From positions 1 to 64,000 of the forward strand of contig JAJRRS010000038.1 in NCBI GenBank assembly GCA_024279275.1: a stretch of 64,000 nt of DNA, read 5' to 3'. The DNA comes from Planctomycetota bacterium. GTDB lineage: Bacteria; Planctomycetota; Phycisphaerae; Phycisphaerales; Phycisphaeraceae. The notes below the pieces were generated by a model. The model saw nothing but the letters and a program-made list of their open reading frames with translations. It did not search any database and was not told the origin of the DNA. The number at the start of each line of letters is the position of its first letter. Position 1 is the first letter of the stretch. The position numbers were made by a program, and so were the translations under genes. Below are positions 35,751 through 50,090 of this stretch, piece after piece.

Positions 35751-35867
35751 GGCGGATTCACGCAACCCCACGCTTCCGCGTGGGGCTATTGCGCGATGTG
35801 ATTACCGCACACACAACCCACCCTAGCCCCCGCCGGGAGGCGGGGGTTTCGCACAGTTCACGTTATT
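35751..35867. repeat. BIME-like element, copy C
   Basis: Same two hairpins as copy B, in the same orientation, upstream of the transposase gene and just after the end of the respiratory operon. The second hairpin is followed by TTT on the + strand. Confidence 0.8.
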
Positions 35868-35873
35868 GCCCAC

Positions 35874-36548
35874 TCACCCGATCAGCAGCAGCCCAAAGAA
35901 CAGGCAGAGCCAGACGACGTCCAGGAAGTGCCAGTACATCGCGACGTAGCGCACCGGGTTGTGCGATTCGTGGTCGTAGCGGTTCCGCCAGGCGTGATGG
36001 GTGACAATGCCCAGGGGGATGACCCCGCCGACCAGGTGCAAGGCGTGGACGATAATCAGGAAGAAGACCAGGCCGTAGGGCATCAGGCCGAGGTTGGCTT
36101 CATATCGGAGTTGCTCACGGTAGGCCGTGTGCTCGCCCAGCAGCGTCATCAGGCTGGGGATCTGGATCAACAGGAACATAGCCGCCAAAGCCACAGTCAC
36201 CGTCAGACATCGGCGAAAAACTTCCTGACGCTCCTGCCGAATCGCCCGCAACGCCAGGTGGATCGTGTAGCTGGACGCGAGCATCACGGTGGTCGAAACC
36301 CAAAGCCCCGAGGGCATGTGGATCGACCCCAACGCAGGCCCAGCCTGGCGAGCAACCGCCCCGGTCAGGGGATCAGTGACAGCATTGAGCGTCATCAGTC
36401 GGATAACCAGATACGCAACCAGCGACGAGGCGAAGAGGATGCCTAACGCCACCAGGAACAGCCACATCCCAAGCGTGCCCGTGCCCGCTGGCAGGTGGGT
36501 GTGCCGATCCTCGAAGAAGCCGGGTTTGTCGGTTGCGGGTGTATTCAT
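35874..36548 (-). CDS. cytochrome c oxidase subunit III family protein (second copy)
   Basis: 224 residues, about five to six membrane helices: GTLGMWLFLVALGILFASSL, VSTTVMLASSYTIHLALRAI, FRRCLTVTVALAAMFLLIQ, YGLVFFLIIVHALHLVGGV and VAMYWHFLDVVWLCLFFGLL. HALHLVGG and YWHFLDVVW are the conserved subunit-III motifs. It is the last gene of the ACIII-caa3 operon and the second subunit-III-like gene in it; it may be an extra oxidase subunit. It has no long insert, unlike the other copy. Confidence 0.85.
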   Translation of the reverse strand: MNTPATDKPGFFEDRHTHLPAGTGTLGMWLFLVALGILFASSLVAYLVIRLMTLNAVTDPLTGAVARQAGPALGSIHMPSGLWVSTTVMLASSYTIHLALRAIRQERQEVFRRCLTVTVALAAMFLLIQIPSLMTLLGEHTAYREQLRYEANLGLMPYGLVFFLIIVHALHLVGGVIPLGIVTHHAWRNRYDHESHNPVRYVAMYWHFLDVVWLCLFFGLLLIG

Positions 36549-36646
36549 CTCTCCATCACAATATAGACAAACCCATAGCCCGCGGAAAACCTGCCGTGCG
36601 ATCGTTGCCAGCAGCTATCAAAACACGCTCCCCGATTGCGACAAGA

Positions 36647-36994
36647 TTACCCCGCGACCGGGCGGACCGTGTCCGGAGGCCCGATGTTCTGCTGATACTC
36701 GCCGGTGTCCATCAGCGCGATGCCGATGAAAAGCGCCAGGAACAGGAACGCACAGACCAGGATCAGGCTGTTGAACGGTGAATCGTAACGCAGGTGCATG
36801 AAGTAAAGCCCGACCAGCGTGGCCTTAATCACCGCAACGCCCAACGCGATCCAGATGTTCGCCGGCCCAAGATCGATGTACGTCACCGCCACCGTCATGA
36901 CGGTAAAGAAAATCAGCAGGGCGAACACGCCAAGCAGCATCCAGATGGGGCTGACGTGTCCGATCCCGTGGTCGTCGTTCGTGTGTGCGTTCAT
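36647..36994 (-). CDS. cytochrome c oxidase subunit IV (prokaryotic)
   Basis: 115 residues, three membrane helices: IWMLLGVFALLIFFTVMTVAV, NIWIALGVAVIKATLVGLYFMHL and LILVCAFLFLALFIGIAL. VIKATLVGLYFMHLRY is the signature of the prokaryotic COX IV/CyoD-like family. It is an accessory membrane subunit of the oxidase, lying between the two subunit-III genes. The start has no Shine-Dalgarno; the upstream 70 bp consists of family-U repeats. Confidence 0.85.
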   Translation of the reverse strand: MNAHTNDDHGIGHVSPIWMLLGVFALLIFFTVMTVAVTYIDLGPANIWIALGVAVIKATLVGLYFMHLRYDSPFNSLILVCAFLFLALFIGIALMDTGEYQQNIGPPDTVRPVAG

Positions 36995-37064
36995 GTTGGT
37001 TGGGTCTGGGGTCTAGGGTCTAAGGTCTGAACTAATGGCTAACGGCTAACAGCTAATGGCTTCC
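36995..37064 (-). repeat. family-U tandem repeats inside the respiratory operon
   Basis: Minus strand: TTAGC-type units (CATTAGCTGTTAGCCGTTAG) followed by AGACCTTAGACCCTAGACCC and CAGACCC, ending eight bases before the subunit IV start. Period about 7 bp. The same units occur before rpe, the DppF-like gene, the PAC2 gene and the DUF1015 gene. Confidence 0.65.
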
Positions 37065-38138
37065 CTAATGAATCAGGTACAACAGCGGGAACAGGAATAT
37101 CCAGATCAGGTCGACCAGATGCCAGTACAGGCCACCAATATCGACGGGGGCGAAGTAGTCTTTGTTGAACGCCCCTTTTTTGGCCTTCCAGAACAACCAG
37201 GCGATCAAGATCATCCCAATCAGGACGTGCAGGCCGTGCAGGCCGGTCATCATGAAGTAGATGCCAAAGAACAGGTGAACCTTCTTCTGCTCAGCACTGC
37301 TAAGGTCTCTCCAGAGAACCTGCGTGTGTTCGGCACTAGGCGTCGTCAACACGCCTGCATGATCGATCACCGCATCATTCACGCCCATATCTGCCGGACT
37401 TGCCGGAGGCTTGATCGTGGACATGTCAGCCGGAGCGCCAAACGAAGCGGTGAGTATGACCGGGGAAGCGGAAACGATATGGCCAGCACCGTCGTGACCG
37501 ACCTGCTGTGCGTCGTGCTCAATCGCAGGTGACTCGTCATACGGCACGTCTGCATCTAAAAGCCCATGCCCCCCACCGCCCTGAACCTCGCCGCCGGAGT
37601 TGCCCCCGGAGTTGCGCCCATCGATAAATTCAATCGCGTGCTCAAGTTTCTCGGGGTATTTAGGTTGGCCAGCCTCGTAGTAGAATGCGTTCATCGTCCC
37701 GGGGAACAAGTTGTGGTCCCACTTGGCTTTGTACTCAACACCCTTGATACACATGAACCCGACGCCGCCCATGAAGGTTAGAAAGAGCATCGTCAGCAGC
37801 AATTTCTGCTGCCCCTTCTGCGCAGCACGCACGCCCCAGGCCATCGTCAGCGAGCTGGCCAGCAGCACAACCGTATTGGTCGCGCCCCACATCTTGTCAA
37901 GCGCCCCGTAGCCGTAGAGAAAAACATCCTGATGGTTGCCGCGGTAGATGGCGTAGGCACAGAAAAGTCCGCCGAACATCAGGACTTCGGTGGCGAGGAA
38001 GACCCACATCCCCAGCTTCCCGGACTCGAACTGTTGTTCGGGTGTCTCGAAGTGGTGCGCCAGGTGGGCCGGATGATCCGGGGGGTGGTGGTTATCACCG
38101 TGGCCCGTGTCGCCGGTATGTTTCTGTTCGTTGCTCAT
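37065..38138 (-). CDS. ctaE: cytochrome c oxidase subunit III with large loop insert
   Basis: 357 residues. Membrane core: GKLGMWVFLATEVLMFGGLF, NTVVLLASSLTMAWGVRAA, LLLTMLFLTFMGGVGFMCIK, then IYFMMTGLHGLHVLIGMILI and GGLYWHLVDLIWIFLFPLLY. Between the third helix and the TGLHGLHV helix sits an insert of roughly 110 residues rich in Gly, His, Ala and Pro (begins GRNSGGNSGGEVQGGGGHG), much longer than in usual subunit III. The N-terminus is His-rich. It structurally stabilises the A2-type oxidase and has no redox centre. It is separated from ctaD by a 49-bp gap containing a run of 13 C (mRNA sense). Confidence 0.9.
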   Translation of the reverse strand: MSNEQKHTGDTGHGDNHHPPDHPAHLAHHFETPEQQFESGKLGMWVFLATEVLMFGGLFCAYAIYRGNHQDVFLYGYGALDKMWGATNTVVLLASSLTMAWGVRAAQKGQQKLLLTMLFLTFMGGVGFMCIKGVEYKAKWDHNLFPGTMNAFYYEAGQPKYPEKLEHAIEFIDGRNSGGNSGGEVQGGGGHGLLDADVPYDESPAIEHDAQQVGHDGAGHIVSASPVILTASFGAPADMSTIKPPASPADMGVNDAVIDHAGVLTTPSAEHTQVLWRDLSSAEQKKVHLFFGIYFMMTGLHGLHVLIGMILIAWLFWKAKKGAFNKDYFAPVDIGGLYWHLVDLIWIFLFPLLYLIH

Positions 38139-38169
38139 AAGCGGTCATATCCCGTGGCCGGGTCGTGCC

Positions 38170-38182
38170 GGGGGGGGGGGGG
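38170..38182. repeat. mononucleotide tract of 13 G
   Basis: Run of 13 G on the + strand (C in the operon mRNA), in the gap between ctaD and the subunit III gene, 32 bp upstream of the latter's start. Such tracts are prone to slippage in replication and to sequencing error. Confidence 0.8.
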
Positions 38183-38187
38183 TGATC

Positions 38188-39912
<1,725 letters not shown>

Positions 39913-39971
39913 CGCTGAATCCTCACTCCGCAAACCCTGCGGCTGCCCACGCGGGGCGTTGGTGTATCCGT

Positions 39972-41054
39972 TTACTCTTGTAGCTGCGTCTCGCCTGTCT
40001 CATCATTCCCGCCCCCGGAGGTGTCCCCGGCATCTGCACCGGCTTCATCACCTGGTGCGGCGGGCGCCTTATCGAGGATCGGCCCGTCGTAGTTGGCGCT
40101 GATCGACTTAAGCAACTCGATCACGCCGGTGATTTCCTGTTCCTTGATCTGGCCCTGGAAGGTCGGCATGACGTTGTCGTAACCCGCCACCAAATCCTTG
40201 CCCGGATTCAGGATCGAATCGCGGACGTAATTTTCATCAACCTTACGGCTCGAACCATCGGCAAACGTCTGGGTCTTGCCAAATACGTCCTTCCAACTCG
40301 GCCCCGTGCCCGCAATACCGTCCAGCGAGTGACACTGCTTGCAGCCATAGACCTTGTATGCCCGCTTACCTAACTCGACCGGCGGCATGGTCATGATGAT
40401 CTCATCGAGCTTCCTGATATAGGCGTCGTAATCTTCCTGCGACTGGACGACCACCTTCGTCACCATCGTCGAGTGCTGCTGACCGCAGTACTCAGCACAG
40501 AAGAGGTTGTATTCGCCGACCTCGGTCGCCTGGAACCATGTCTTGTTGTACCGCCCGGGGACCACGTCCTTCTTCACGCGGAAATCCGGGACGTAAAAAC
40601 TATGAATCACGTCGCTGGAGGTCAGCACCAGGCTGATCGGGGTGTTCACCGGAACGTGCAGGGTGCCGTCGTTCTGCCCCCCTGCGTAGGTAAATGACCA
40701 GTTCCACTTGCTCGCCGCGACGATGACCTGGTTGCGGGTCGCGCCATTGGGAGCCTGGTTCATATCCATGAATCCACGGAAGCCCCAGACGAAAATAATC
40801 ATCACCAAAATCAACGGCGGCAGCGTCCACCCCAATTCGATCGCGGTGGAGTGCGTCGGGCCGACCGGCTTGTCGTGGGGGCTTTTACGCCGATACTTGA
40901 TGACAAAATAAATCATCACCCCAGCAATCAGGATCAACCAGATCACGCTCATCCACAGGACAAACTGATAAAGCCCGTCGTGCGACGCGGCAACGGTCGA
41001 CCGCCCGGGGGGGAGGAAAAAAGTCTTCTCAGCTTGTGCAAGGATCGCCAGCAT
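39972..41054 (-). CDS. ctaC: cytochrome c oxidase subunit II with fused cytochrome c
   Basis: 360 residues. Two N-terminal helices ([35 protein letters not shown]), a periplasmic cupredoxin domain with the CuA site [12 protein letters not shown] (His from [10 protein letters not shown]), then a cytochrome c domain with the heme motif CKQCH and axial methionine probably in NVMPTFQG. The fused heme makes this a caa3 oxidase. The tail after residue 335 is a low-complexity Gly/Asp/Glu segment. It accepts electrons from ACIII and passes them to ctaD, the next gene. Confidence 0.94.
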   Translation of the reverse strand: MLAILAQAEKTFFLPPGRSTVAASHDGLYQFVLWMSVIWLILIAGVMIYFVIKYRRKSPHDKPVGPTHSTAIELGWTLPPLILVMIIFVWGFRGFMDMNQAPNGATRNQVIVAASKWNWSFTYAGGQNDGTLHVPVNTPISLVLTSSDVIHSFYVPDFRVKKDVVPGRYNKTWFQATEVGEYNLFCAEYCGQQHSTMVTKVVVQSQEDYDAYIRKLDEIIMTMPPVELGKRAYKVYGCKQCHSLDGIAGTGPSWKDVFGKTQTFADGSSRKVDENYVRDSILNPGKDLVAGYDNVMPTFQGQIKEQEITGVIELLKSISANYDGPILDKAPAAPGDEAGADAGDTSGGGNDETGETQLQE

Positions 41055-41076
41055 CCGCGTTCCCGTTCCTTAGGCG

Positions 41077-42036
41077 TTAGCCCTGCGCCGCGCCGTGCGC
41101 AGCTGGGTCTGTTTCGTTCGCAAGTCGTCGGCGGTGTTCCCGCCACAAAAATCCCCCGACCACAATCAACATCACAAAAACCGTCAACGCGCCCCCGAGT
41201 CGCATGATCCCCATCGCCGTCGCCGAGTATGTCCCCAGGCTCGGGTCGTAGTGCAGACAGGTCAACAAAAACTGATCTACCAGCGAACCAACCTTACCCT
41301 CCGACGCCTCGACCAGCGACAGCCTGAATGTCTGTTCATCGTCCGCGTATTTCACCCCTGACAGATACCGGGTGATCGTCCCGTCGGGGGACAAAATCAT
41401 AATCACCGCGGGGTGGGCGAACTGCTGCTGCTCACGAACCCACTTGAACCCGAACCCGACCTCGTCAGCCAGTTGTTCGATCATGTGGGCCTCGCCGATC
41501 AGGAAGTGCCAGTTGTCCTCAGCCCCCACCTTGCCGGAACCGGACTTCAGATCCTTGGCGATCGTTTCCTTCTTCATCTTCGCCAGCGAAGGCTGCTCAG
41601 CAGGGTCGATGCTGACGGTGATGATCTGGTAATCGTCCCCCAGGTCCAGGTTGGTTTCTCCAACCACCTCGCGGAGGCCTTGGAACACCAGCCCACAAAG
41701 CATCGGGCACTGGTAGTAGCCAAGCTGCAACACCACCGGCCGTTCGCCGTCGAAGTAATCACTGAGTTTGACGCGCTGGCTATCGGAGTCGGTAAAGACC
41801 AAGTCTCCTGAAACCTGTGCCCCCAGGTGGTAGTCCATGTCCACCCGCTTGAGCTGGCTTGATTCAGCGTCCGCCGGCGTCGTGGATTCCTGCGGGGCGT
41901 ACGCCTGACCATAGACAACCTGCGCCCCCGGATTTACCCCAGGCATCACCCCCGATATCAGGGCCATCAGCAAGACTCCCGCGATCACGGGCAGCAGTCG
42001 GGTTGTCGGGTTCACAGTCAATCGCATTTCGGTCAC
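41077..42036 (-). CDS. SCO1/SenC-family copper chaperone
   Basis: 319 residues. N-terminal signal or anchor (LLPVIAGVLLMALISGVMPG), a thioredoxin-like domain with the copper-binding motif CPMLC in LGYYQCPMLCGLVF and a conserved histidine in FAHPAVIMILSPDG, and a C-terminal membrane helix (LGGALTVFVMLIVVGGFLW). SCO proteins deliver copper to, or reduce, the CuA site of subunit II, whose gene follows directly. The C-terminal helix is unusual for bacterial SCO proteins but common in this operon type. Confidence 0.9.
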   Translation of the reverse strand: MTEMRLTVNPTTRLLPVIAGVLLMALISGVMPGVNPGAQVVYGQAYAPQESTTPADAESSQLKRVDMDYHLGAQVSGDLVFTDSDSQRVKLSDYFDGERPVVLQLGYYQCPMLCGLVFQGLREVVGETNLDLGDDYQIITVSIDPAEQPSLAKMKKETIAKDLKSGSGKVGAEDNWHFLIGEAHMIEQLADEVGFGFKWVREQQQFAHPAVIMILSPDGTITRYLSGVKYADDEQTFRLSLVEASEGKVGSLVDQFLLTCLHYDPSLGTYSATAMGIMRLGGALTVFVMLIVVGGFLWREHRRRLANETDPAAHGAAQG

Positions 42037-42066
42037 TTACTTAACAATTACGCGTTCGTAAATCTC

Positions 42067-42369
42067 TTATTGCCCAGCATCCTGCTGCTTGATGGCCTGG
42101 TCCATCCCCCATTGAATCACGGTCACAGCAACCTCTTTGCCATCCACCTGCCCGGTCTTGACCACCCGGTTCAGCTTCGCCGCCTGCGCCTCGTTCAACG
42201 ACACCAACTGAGCATACGGGACATCGACGTACTTCCGCTGGTTCTCCTGCGCAAACTCGTAGCGGAACCACGCCTGCGTCGCGACGATCAAAGCGACCAA
42301 CAGGATCGCGCTGACGATGCCCATCAGGGCGAGCAGCTTGACATTGATATCGTGTGAGCCAGACGGCAT
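42067..42369 (-). CDS. small membrane protein of the ACIII operon
   Basis: 100 residues with one membrane helix (KLLALMGIVSAILLVALIVA) and a soluble, mainly helical C-terminal part (YAQLVSLNEAQAAKLNRVVK). No redox motif. It lies between actF and the SCO gene. It may be a small ACIII subunit comparable in position to ActG of Rhodothermus, but sequence likeness cannot be claimed. Confidence 0.7.
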   Translation of the reverse strand: MPSGSHDINVKLLALMGIVSAILLVALIVATQAWFRYEFAQENQRKYVDVPYAQLVSLNEAQAAKLNRVVKTGQVDGKEVAVTVIQWGMDQAIKQQDAGQ

Positions 42370-42381
42370 CGTTTCGATCCT

Positions 42382-43833
42382 TTAATACGGGTTGACGTGG
42401 CCCAGCGAAGTGCCCAGCCTCGGGTCGCCCGCCGCGATCAAACCCTGACGGGTCGCACGCAGCACGGTCGTACCCACAGCCACGCCGCCAAGTCCCACCA
42501 AACACAAAATTTCTACCGTCGGCAGTGGCACGCTCGGCGATGAATAGTTCGGCATCACCACCCACCACTGATCGATCCAGTGCATCACCAGCAGCCACAC
42601 CGCCCAAAACGCCAGGCACTTTCGGCTACGCTTGATCCACCGCGACAACAGCCCCAGGAACGGGATAAACAAGTGACCGAATAGTAGCACCAGCGACACA
42701 CAGGTCCACCCCGATATAAACGGGTTGCCTTCCTGGGTCGTGACCCCACGCTTCTCAAACCAGTACGTCTCCTCCGCGAGGTTGGCGTACCAGATCAGCA
42801 TGAACTGGCTGAATGCGATGTAACCCCAGAAGAACACAGTCATAAACAACAGCTTGCCCAAGTCGTGGTAGTGCTCGACCGAAACGCTCGGCAAATACCC
42901 AAACCGCTGCAACGCCAGCAACGCCAAAATCATCGTCGCCACCACACTCATCATCGAACCGATGAAGTAGTACACGCCCCACATCGTCGAAAACCACACC
43001 GGGTCCAGCGACATCAGCAGGTCGAACCCGGCAAACGTGATCGTCAACGCAAACAACAGCGTCCCCGGGGCAGAGAGCTTCTCCAGCCTGCGGGTCAGCT
43101 TCACGCTGTTGCCGGACTCCTGTGCGACCGAGTTTTTCAGGTAGTACCAACCCAGCCCCGACCAAACCAGCAGGTAAAAAACCCACCGCCCAGTAAAGAA
43201 CCCGGGATTAAGGTAAGCGCTCTTAATCGGGATCAGGATGTGCTCAAGCGATGCGTGAGCTTCTCTTCGCTTCGCGAAAAAAGCATCCTTGGCTTCGCTA
43301 ACCTGCCCCGCATCAGCCGTAGTGCCGTGTCCTGGGATATGGCCCTCGCCTGCCTGGGCTTCGTCGTGTGACGCAGGCTCAGCCGAAACGGTGACGATCT
43401 GCGCGTCATACGGCTGAACCAATGCATGACCCGCACCCGTGTCGCCATCCCCCTGCGCCCAAGGATAAAGCATCCCGTTGCCCATGAAGACGTACAGCAG
43501 GATCGGCACGAACAGCACAGCCATGACCGGCATGTTCGCAGCTATCACCTCAGCGATCCGTCGAACCGCCACCACCCAGCCGGCCCGGAACAGGTGCGTG
43601 ATCAACACCATGAACAACCCGCCGAGCGTGATGCTCAGGAAAAAACTGTAGTTGACGACGTAGGCATAGCCGAACCGCTCCCAGCCGCCGACACCCTTCA
43701 ATTGCGACACGCCCACCGCCGCCAGCAGTGCGATGATGCCGACAACGATCGCGGTCAGGCCGAACGACCGCGCCCCCGCGCCCAGTCGGCGCTTGTCGTC
43801 GTCTTTCAGTACGGGCTCGTGATGGTGAGCCAA
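42382..43833 (-). CDS. actF: ACIII membrane subunit ActF
   Basis: 483 residues, about ten membrane helices. Quinol-oxidising membrane module of Alternative Complex III together with ActC. Seen: GYAYVVNYSFFLSITLGGLF, GWVVAVRRIAEVIAANMPVM, TFAGFDLLMSLDPVWFSTMW, FFWGYIAFSQFMLIWYANL and GHLFIPFLGLLSRWIKR. No heme or Fe-S ligands. After the third helix there is a low-complexity His/Gly/Ala insert (ASHDEAQAGEGHIPGHG) similar in style to that in the subunit III gene. The call rests on motif and operon order. Confidence 0.88.
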   Translation of the reverse strand: MAHHHEPVLKDDDKRRLGAGARSFGLTAIVVGIIALLAAVGVSQLKGVGGWERFGYAYVVNYSFFLSITLGGLFMVLITHLFRAGWVVAVRRIAEVIAANMPVMAVLFVPILLYVFMGNGMLYPWAQGDGDTGAGHALVQPYDAQIVTVSAEPASHDEAQAGEGHIPGHGTTADAGQVSEAKDAFFAKRREAHASLEHILIPIKSAYLNPGFFTGRWVFYLLVWSGLGWYYLKNSVAQESGNSVKLTRRLEKLSAPGTLLFALTITFAGFDLLMSLDPVWFSTMWGVYYFIGSMMSVVATMILALLALQRFGYLPSVSVEHYHDLGKLLFMTVFFWGYIAFSQFMLIWYANLAEETYWFEKRGVTTQEGNPFISGWTCVSLVLLFGHLFIPFLGLLSRWIKRSRKCLAFWAVWLLVMHWIDQWWVVMPNYSSPSVPLPTVEILCLVGLGGVAVGTTVLRATRQGLIAAGDPRLGTSLGHVNPY

Positions 43834-43917
43834 AGTAATTCGCTCCTGCTTGGTTCAGTCTTCTAAAAAATCTCTAACCGACCCGTCCAACGAGTCAGCC
43901 CAATATCTCTGTCCCGG

Positions 43918-44661
43918 CTATTCCACGCCGCCAGCCAACTCCGCCGGGGCATCCGGGGTGTCCGGGGCGTCCTGACTCATCTGCAACGCCCGCAGGTACG
44001 CCACAATCGCCCAGCGGTCTTGCACCGGGACCTGTGCGCCGTAGCCCGCCATGTTGCGGATGCCGTTAGTAATCGTATTAAACAAGTGCCCCTCAGGCCT
44101 GAATCTGCGCTCATCATCGGTCAGGTTGCTGGGCTGCACCCAACCTGCCTGAATATCCAACGACCGCTGATAGATCGCGCCGTCGCCCTGCCCGCCCAGA
44201 CCGTGACACGGGGCGCAGTAGATATTAAACCGCTGCTGGCCACGCAACATCAACGCCTGGTCAACCTTGATCCGTCCGGGGAAGCCCGTGTAATAAACCG
44301 TGTCCATCCCGCCGGTCGTCGCGTTATTCTCAAGACGGTAGCCGCGGAAGTAGTGGTCATCCGTGGCGAGCAGGTCGGCATTGGGCGCATCCACCTTTTT
44401 GCCCCAGGCGATCGTCCCCGGCACCGGCGGACGCATCGCCCGGCCATCCGCAAATATCGGCGAGTCCGACTGAGCCTTGAACTTGGTCTGCTTATCCATA
44501 TCCAATATGTAATGCGGACGCGTCTTTGGCGAAGTCGATACCCGCGCCCGCATCGCCAACGCCAAAGGCACCAACGGCAGGCACATCAAAATCAACAGCC
44601 CACCGATCAACCAGAACGGCGGAGCAGGCAACTTCAGTTCTTCAACGATCCACTTGAGCAT
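43918..44661 (-). CDS. actE: ACIII cytochrome c subunit ActE
   Basis: 247 residues from the ATG at 44661 (GAGAG upstream). An N-terminal helix (PFWLIGGLLILMCLPLVPLAL) anchors a periplasmic monoheme cytochrome c: heme motif CAPCH in FNIYCAPCHGLGGQGDG, axial methionine probably in RNMAGYGAQV. It carries electrons from ActB/ActA towards the oxidase. It follows actD by about 48 bp. The C-terminal end is low complexity (DAPDTPDAPAELAGGV). Confidence 0.88.
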   Translation of the reverse strand: MLKWIVEELKLPAPPFWLIGGLLILMCLPLVPLALAMRARVSTSPKTRPHYILDMDKQTKFKAQSDSPIFADGRAMRPPVPGTIAWGKKVDAPNADLLATDDHYFRGYRLENNATTGGMDTVYYTGFPGRIKVDQALMLRGQQRFNIYCAPCHGLGGQGDGAIYQRSLDIQAGWVQPSNLTDDERRFRPEGHLFNTITNGIRNMAGYGAQVPVQDRWAIVAYLRALQMSQDAPDTPDAPAELAGGVE

Positions 44662-44709
44662 CGGTCTCTCACGTTGCACGCAGGCCTGTCAGCCCACACG
44701 CAGCCATAG

Positions 44710-45333
44710 TCAGTCTTCTATCAACTCAACAGACACAGCGCCCAATCCCTTAAGGAACTCGGCCGTCTTGTCCTTGTCAAACCGGCGGTCGCGCGCCTCC
44801 ACTTCAATAAAGAAGCGGTCCGCAGTCGATCGCCGAAAGTTCACACTCTTAAGCAACGGGTTCGCCAACTTGGGCAGGCGGTTCATAATCAGCATCCCAA
44901 AGACCGCACCAAACGCGGACAGAAGGATCGTCGTCTCAAAAATCACCGGGATAAACGCCGGCAGGCTGTTGAACGGCTTACCGGAGATCAAAAACTTGTA
45001 CCCACGGATCGGTGCCACAGCCCCAGGCAGCCCAGGCACGTCAAAGTCGGTCGCCATCGTCCCCAATACCAGCATCAACCCCACCATCGTCCCGGTCAGC
45101 CCGCAAGCCAACACGATCCAGGGCAAAATAGTCGGGCGGATACCGATCGCCGCATCGATCCCGTGGATCGGGAACGGGCTATGCACATCCCAGCGCTTGA
45201 ACCCCTCGTCGCGGGTCTTCTTCGCGGCGCGCATGATGTCGTTGACCGTCTCAAACTCAGCGATTATGCCGTGCAACTTCGCGGGAGCATCGGAGGCAGT
45301 CGAGATGTCAGGCGAGTCTAGGACCTGTGCCAT
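44710..45333 (-). CDS. actD: ACIII subunit ActD (DUF3341)
   Basis: 207 residues. DUF3341 membrane protein with two helices (TILPWIVLACGLTGTMVGLM and FETTILLSAFGAVFGMLIMN) between soluble ends; ISGKPFNSLPAFIPVIFE and WDVHSPFPIHGID are family hallmarks. Structural subunit of Alternative Complex III without cofactor. Its start overlaps the end of actC by one base (TGATG-type junction), so translation is coupled. Confidence 0.92.
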   Translation of the reverse strand: MAQVLDSPDISTASDAPAKLHGIIAEFETVNDIMRAAKKTRDEGFKRWDVHSPFPIHGIDAAIGIRPTILPWIVLACGLTGTMVGLMLVLGTMATDFDVPGLPGAVAPIRGYKFLISGKPFNSLPAFIPVIFETTILLSAFGAVFGMLIMNRLPKLANPLLKSVNFRRSTADRFFIEVEARDRRFDKDKTAEFLKGLGAVSVELIED

Positions 45334-46823
45334 CAGTGGCCCTCCGTCTCAGTAATCGGCCGGTCAGGGCGGTAATCCGCCTGGTGTTCGTCGGGGTTGT
45401 GAGGCTCGCCCGGCTCGTGAACGATGTCATGCGCCTGTGGCATCACCGTCTTGATCTCCGCCATCGCGATCACCGGCAAAAACTTGCAGAACAACAAAAA
45501 GAACGTGAAGAACAAACCAAACGAACCAACCAGCATCCCGATATCCACCCACGTCGGCGTGAACAACGCCCAACTGGAAGGCAAAAAGTCTCGGTGCAGG
45601 CTGGTGATAACAATCACGAAACGCTCGAACCACATACCCACGTTCACGCACATCGCCGCGAACATGATCGTGAAGACATTACGCCGACACCACTTGAACC
45701 AAAGAATCTGCGGGCCGATGATGTTGCAGAAAATCATCGTGTAATACGCCCACGCATAAGGCCCAAGCGCCCTATTTAAGAACGCCGCCTGTTCGTAGTG
45801 CTGCCCAGAATACCAGGCGATGAAAAACTCGATCGAGTAAGCATACGCAACAATCATCCCGGTCCCAAGCATGACCTTGCAGCAGTTCTCAATATGCCGA
45901 TCAGTAATGATGTCTTTGAGATTGAGCATCGCCCGTGCGGGGACAGCCAGCGTGATGACCATCGCGAAACCGCCGTAGATCGCACCGGCGACGAAGTAAG
46001 GCGGGAAGATCGTCGTGTGCCAGCCGGGAAGCTGGGCGACCGCGAAGTCGAACGACACCACCGAGTGAACCGACAACACCAGCGGGGTCGCCAACGCCGC
46101 CAGCAGCAGGTACGCCTTCTCATATCGATGCCAGTGACGCGAAGACCCGGTCCACCCCAGGCTAAATAGCCCATAAGCAAACTGCCCGTACTTGTTCTTG
46201 CAACGGTCGCGGAACGTGGCAAGGTCAGGGATCATCCCGACATACCAGAACAACAGCGACACGGTCGCGTAAGTACCCACAGCAAACACGTCCCACAGCA
46301 ATGGCGAACGGAACTGAGGCCACATCCCCATCTGATTAGGGATCGGTGCCAACCAAAACGCCAACCAAGGCCGACCAATATGGATACCCGGGAACAGCCC
46401 AGCGCACATGACCGCAAAAATTGTCATCGCCTCGGCAAACCGGTTGATCGCCGTCCGCCAGTTCTGCCTGAATAAAAACAGCACCGCCGAGATCAGCGTC
46501 CCCGCGTGACCGATACCCACCCAGAACACAAAATTCACAATCGGGAAGCCCCAACTCACCGGCTGGTTGTTGCCCCAGACACCCACACCCGTCGTCACCA
46601 AATACCCGATCAAGGCACCAAGGAACGACAACAACGACAACGCCGCACCAAAAGCAATCCACCAACTGATCGGCGGCCTGCCCGCAGCAATGCTCGTGAC
46701 CTTGTCGGTGATAGAGGTAAAGTCGTTATCCCCCAGCACCAACGGCGCTCGGCAGGTCGGATCGTCGCCCGTGTTATCAATCAACGGCTTGGGGACTTCG
46801 GGTTGGGTGGTGATGCTCGCCAT
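45333..46823 (-). CDS. actC: ACIII subunit ActC (NrfD/PsrC family)
   Basis: 496 residues, about ten membrane helices. NrfD-like quinone-interacting subunit: [80 protein letters not shown] and [20 protein letters not shown] are conserved in ActC/PsrC proteins. It lies between the Fe-S protein ActB (ends 3 bp upstream) and ActD. Confidence 0.94.
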   Translation of the reverse strand: MASITTQPEVPKPLIDNTGDDPTCRAPLVLGDNDFTSITDKVTSIAAGRPPISWWIAFGAALSLLSFLGALIGYLVTTGVGVWGNNQPVSWGFPIVNFVFWVGIGHAGTLISAVLFLFRQNWRTAINRFAEAMTIFAVMCAGLFPGIHIGRPWLAFWLAPIPNQMGMWPQFRSPLLWDVFAVGTYATVSLLFWYVGMIPDLATFRDRCKNKYGQFAYGLFSLGWTGSSRHWHRYEKAYLLLAALATPLVLSVHSVVSFDFAVAQLPGWHTTIFPPYFVAGAIYGGFAMVITLAVPARAMLNLKDIITDRHIENCCKVMLGTGMIVAYAYSIEFFIAWYSGQHYEQAAFLNRALGPYAWAYYTMIFCNIIGPQILWFKWCRRNVFTIMFAAMCVNVGMWFERFVIVITSLHRDFLPSSWALFTPTWVDIGMLVGSFGLFFTFFLLFCKFLPVIAMAEIKTVMPQAHDIVHEPGEPHNPDEHQADYRPDRPITETEGH

Positions 46824-46826
46824 AAC

Positions 46827-50077
<3,251 letters not shown>

Positions 50078-50090
<13 letters not shown>

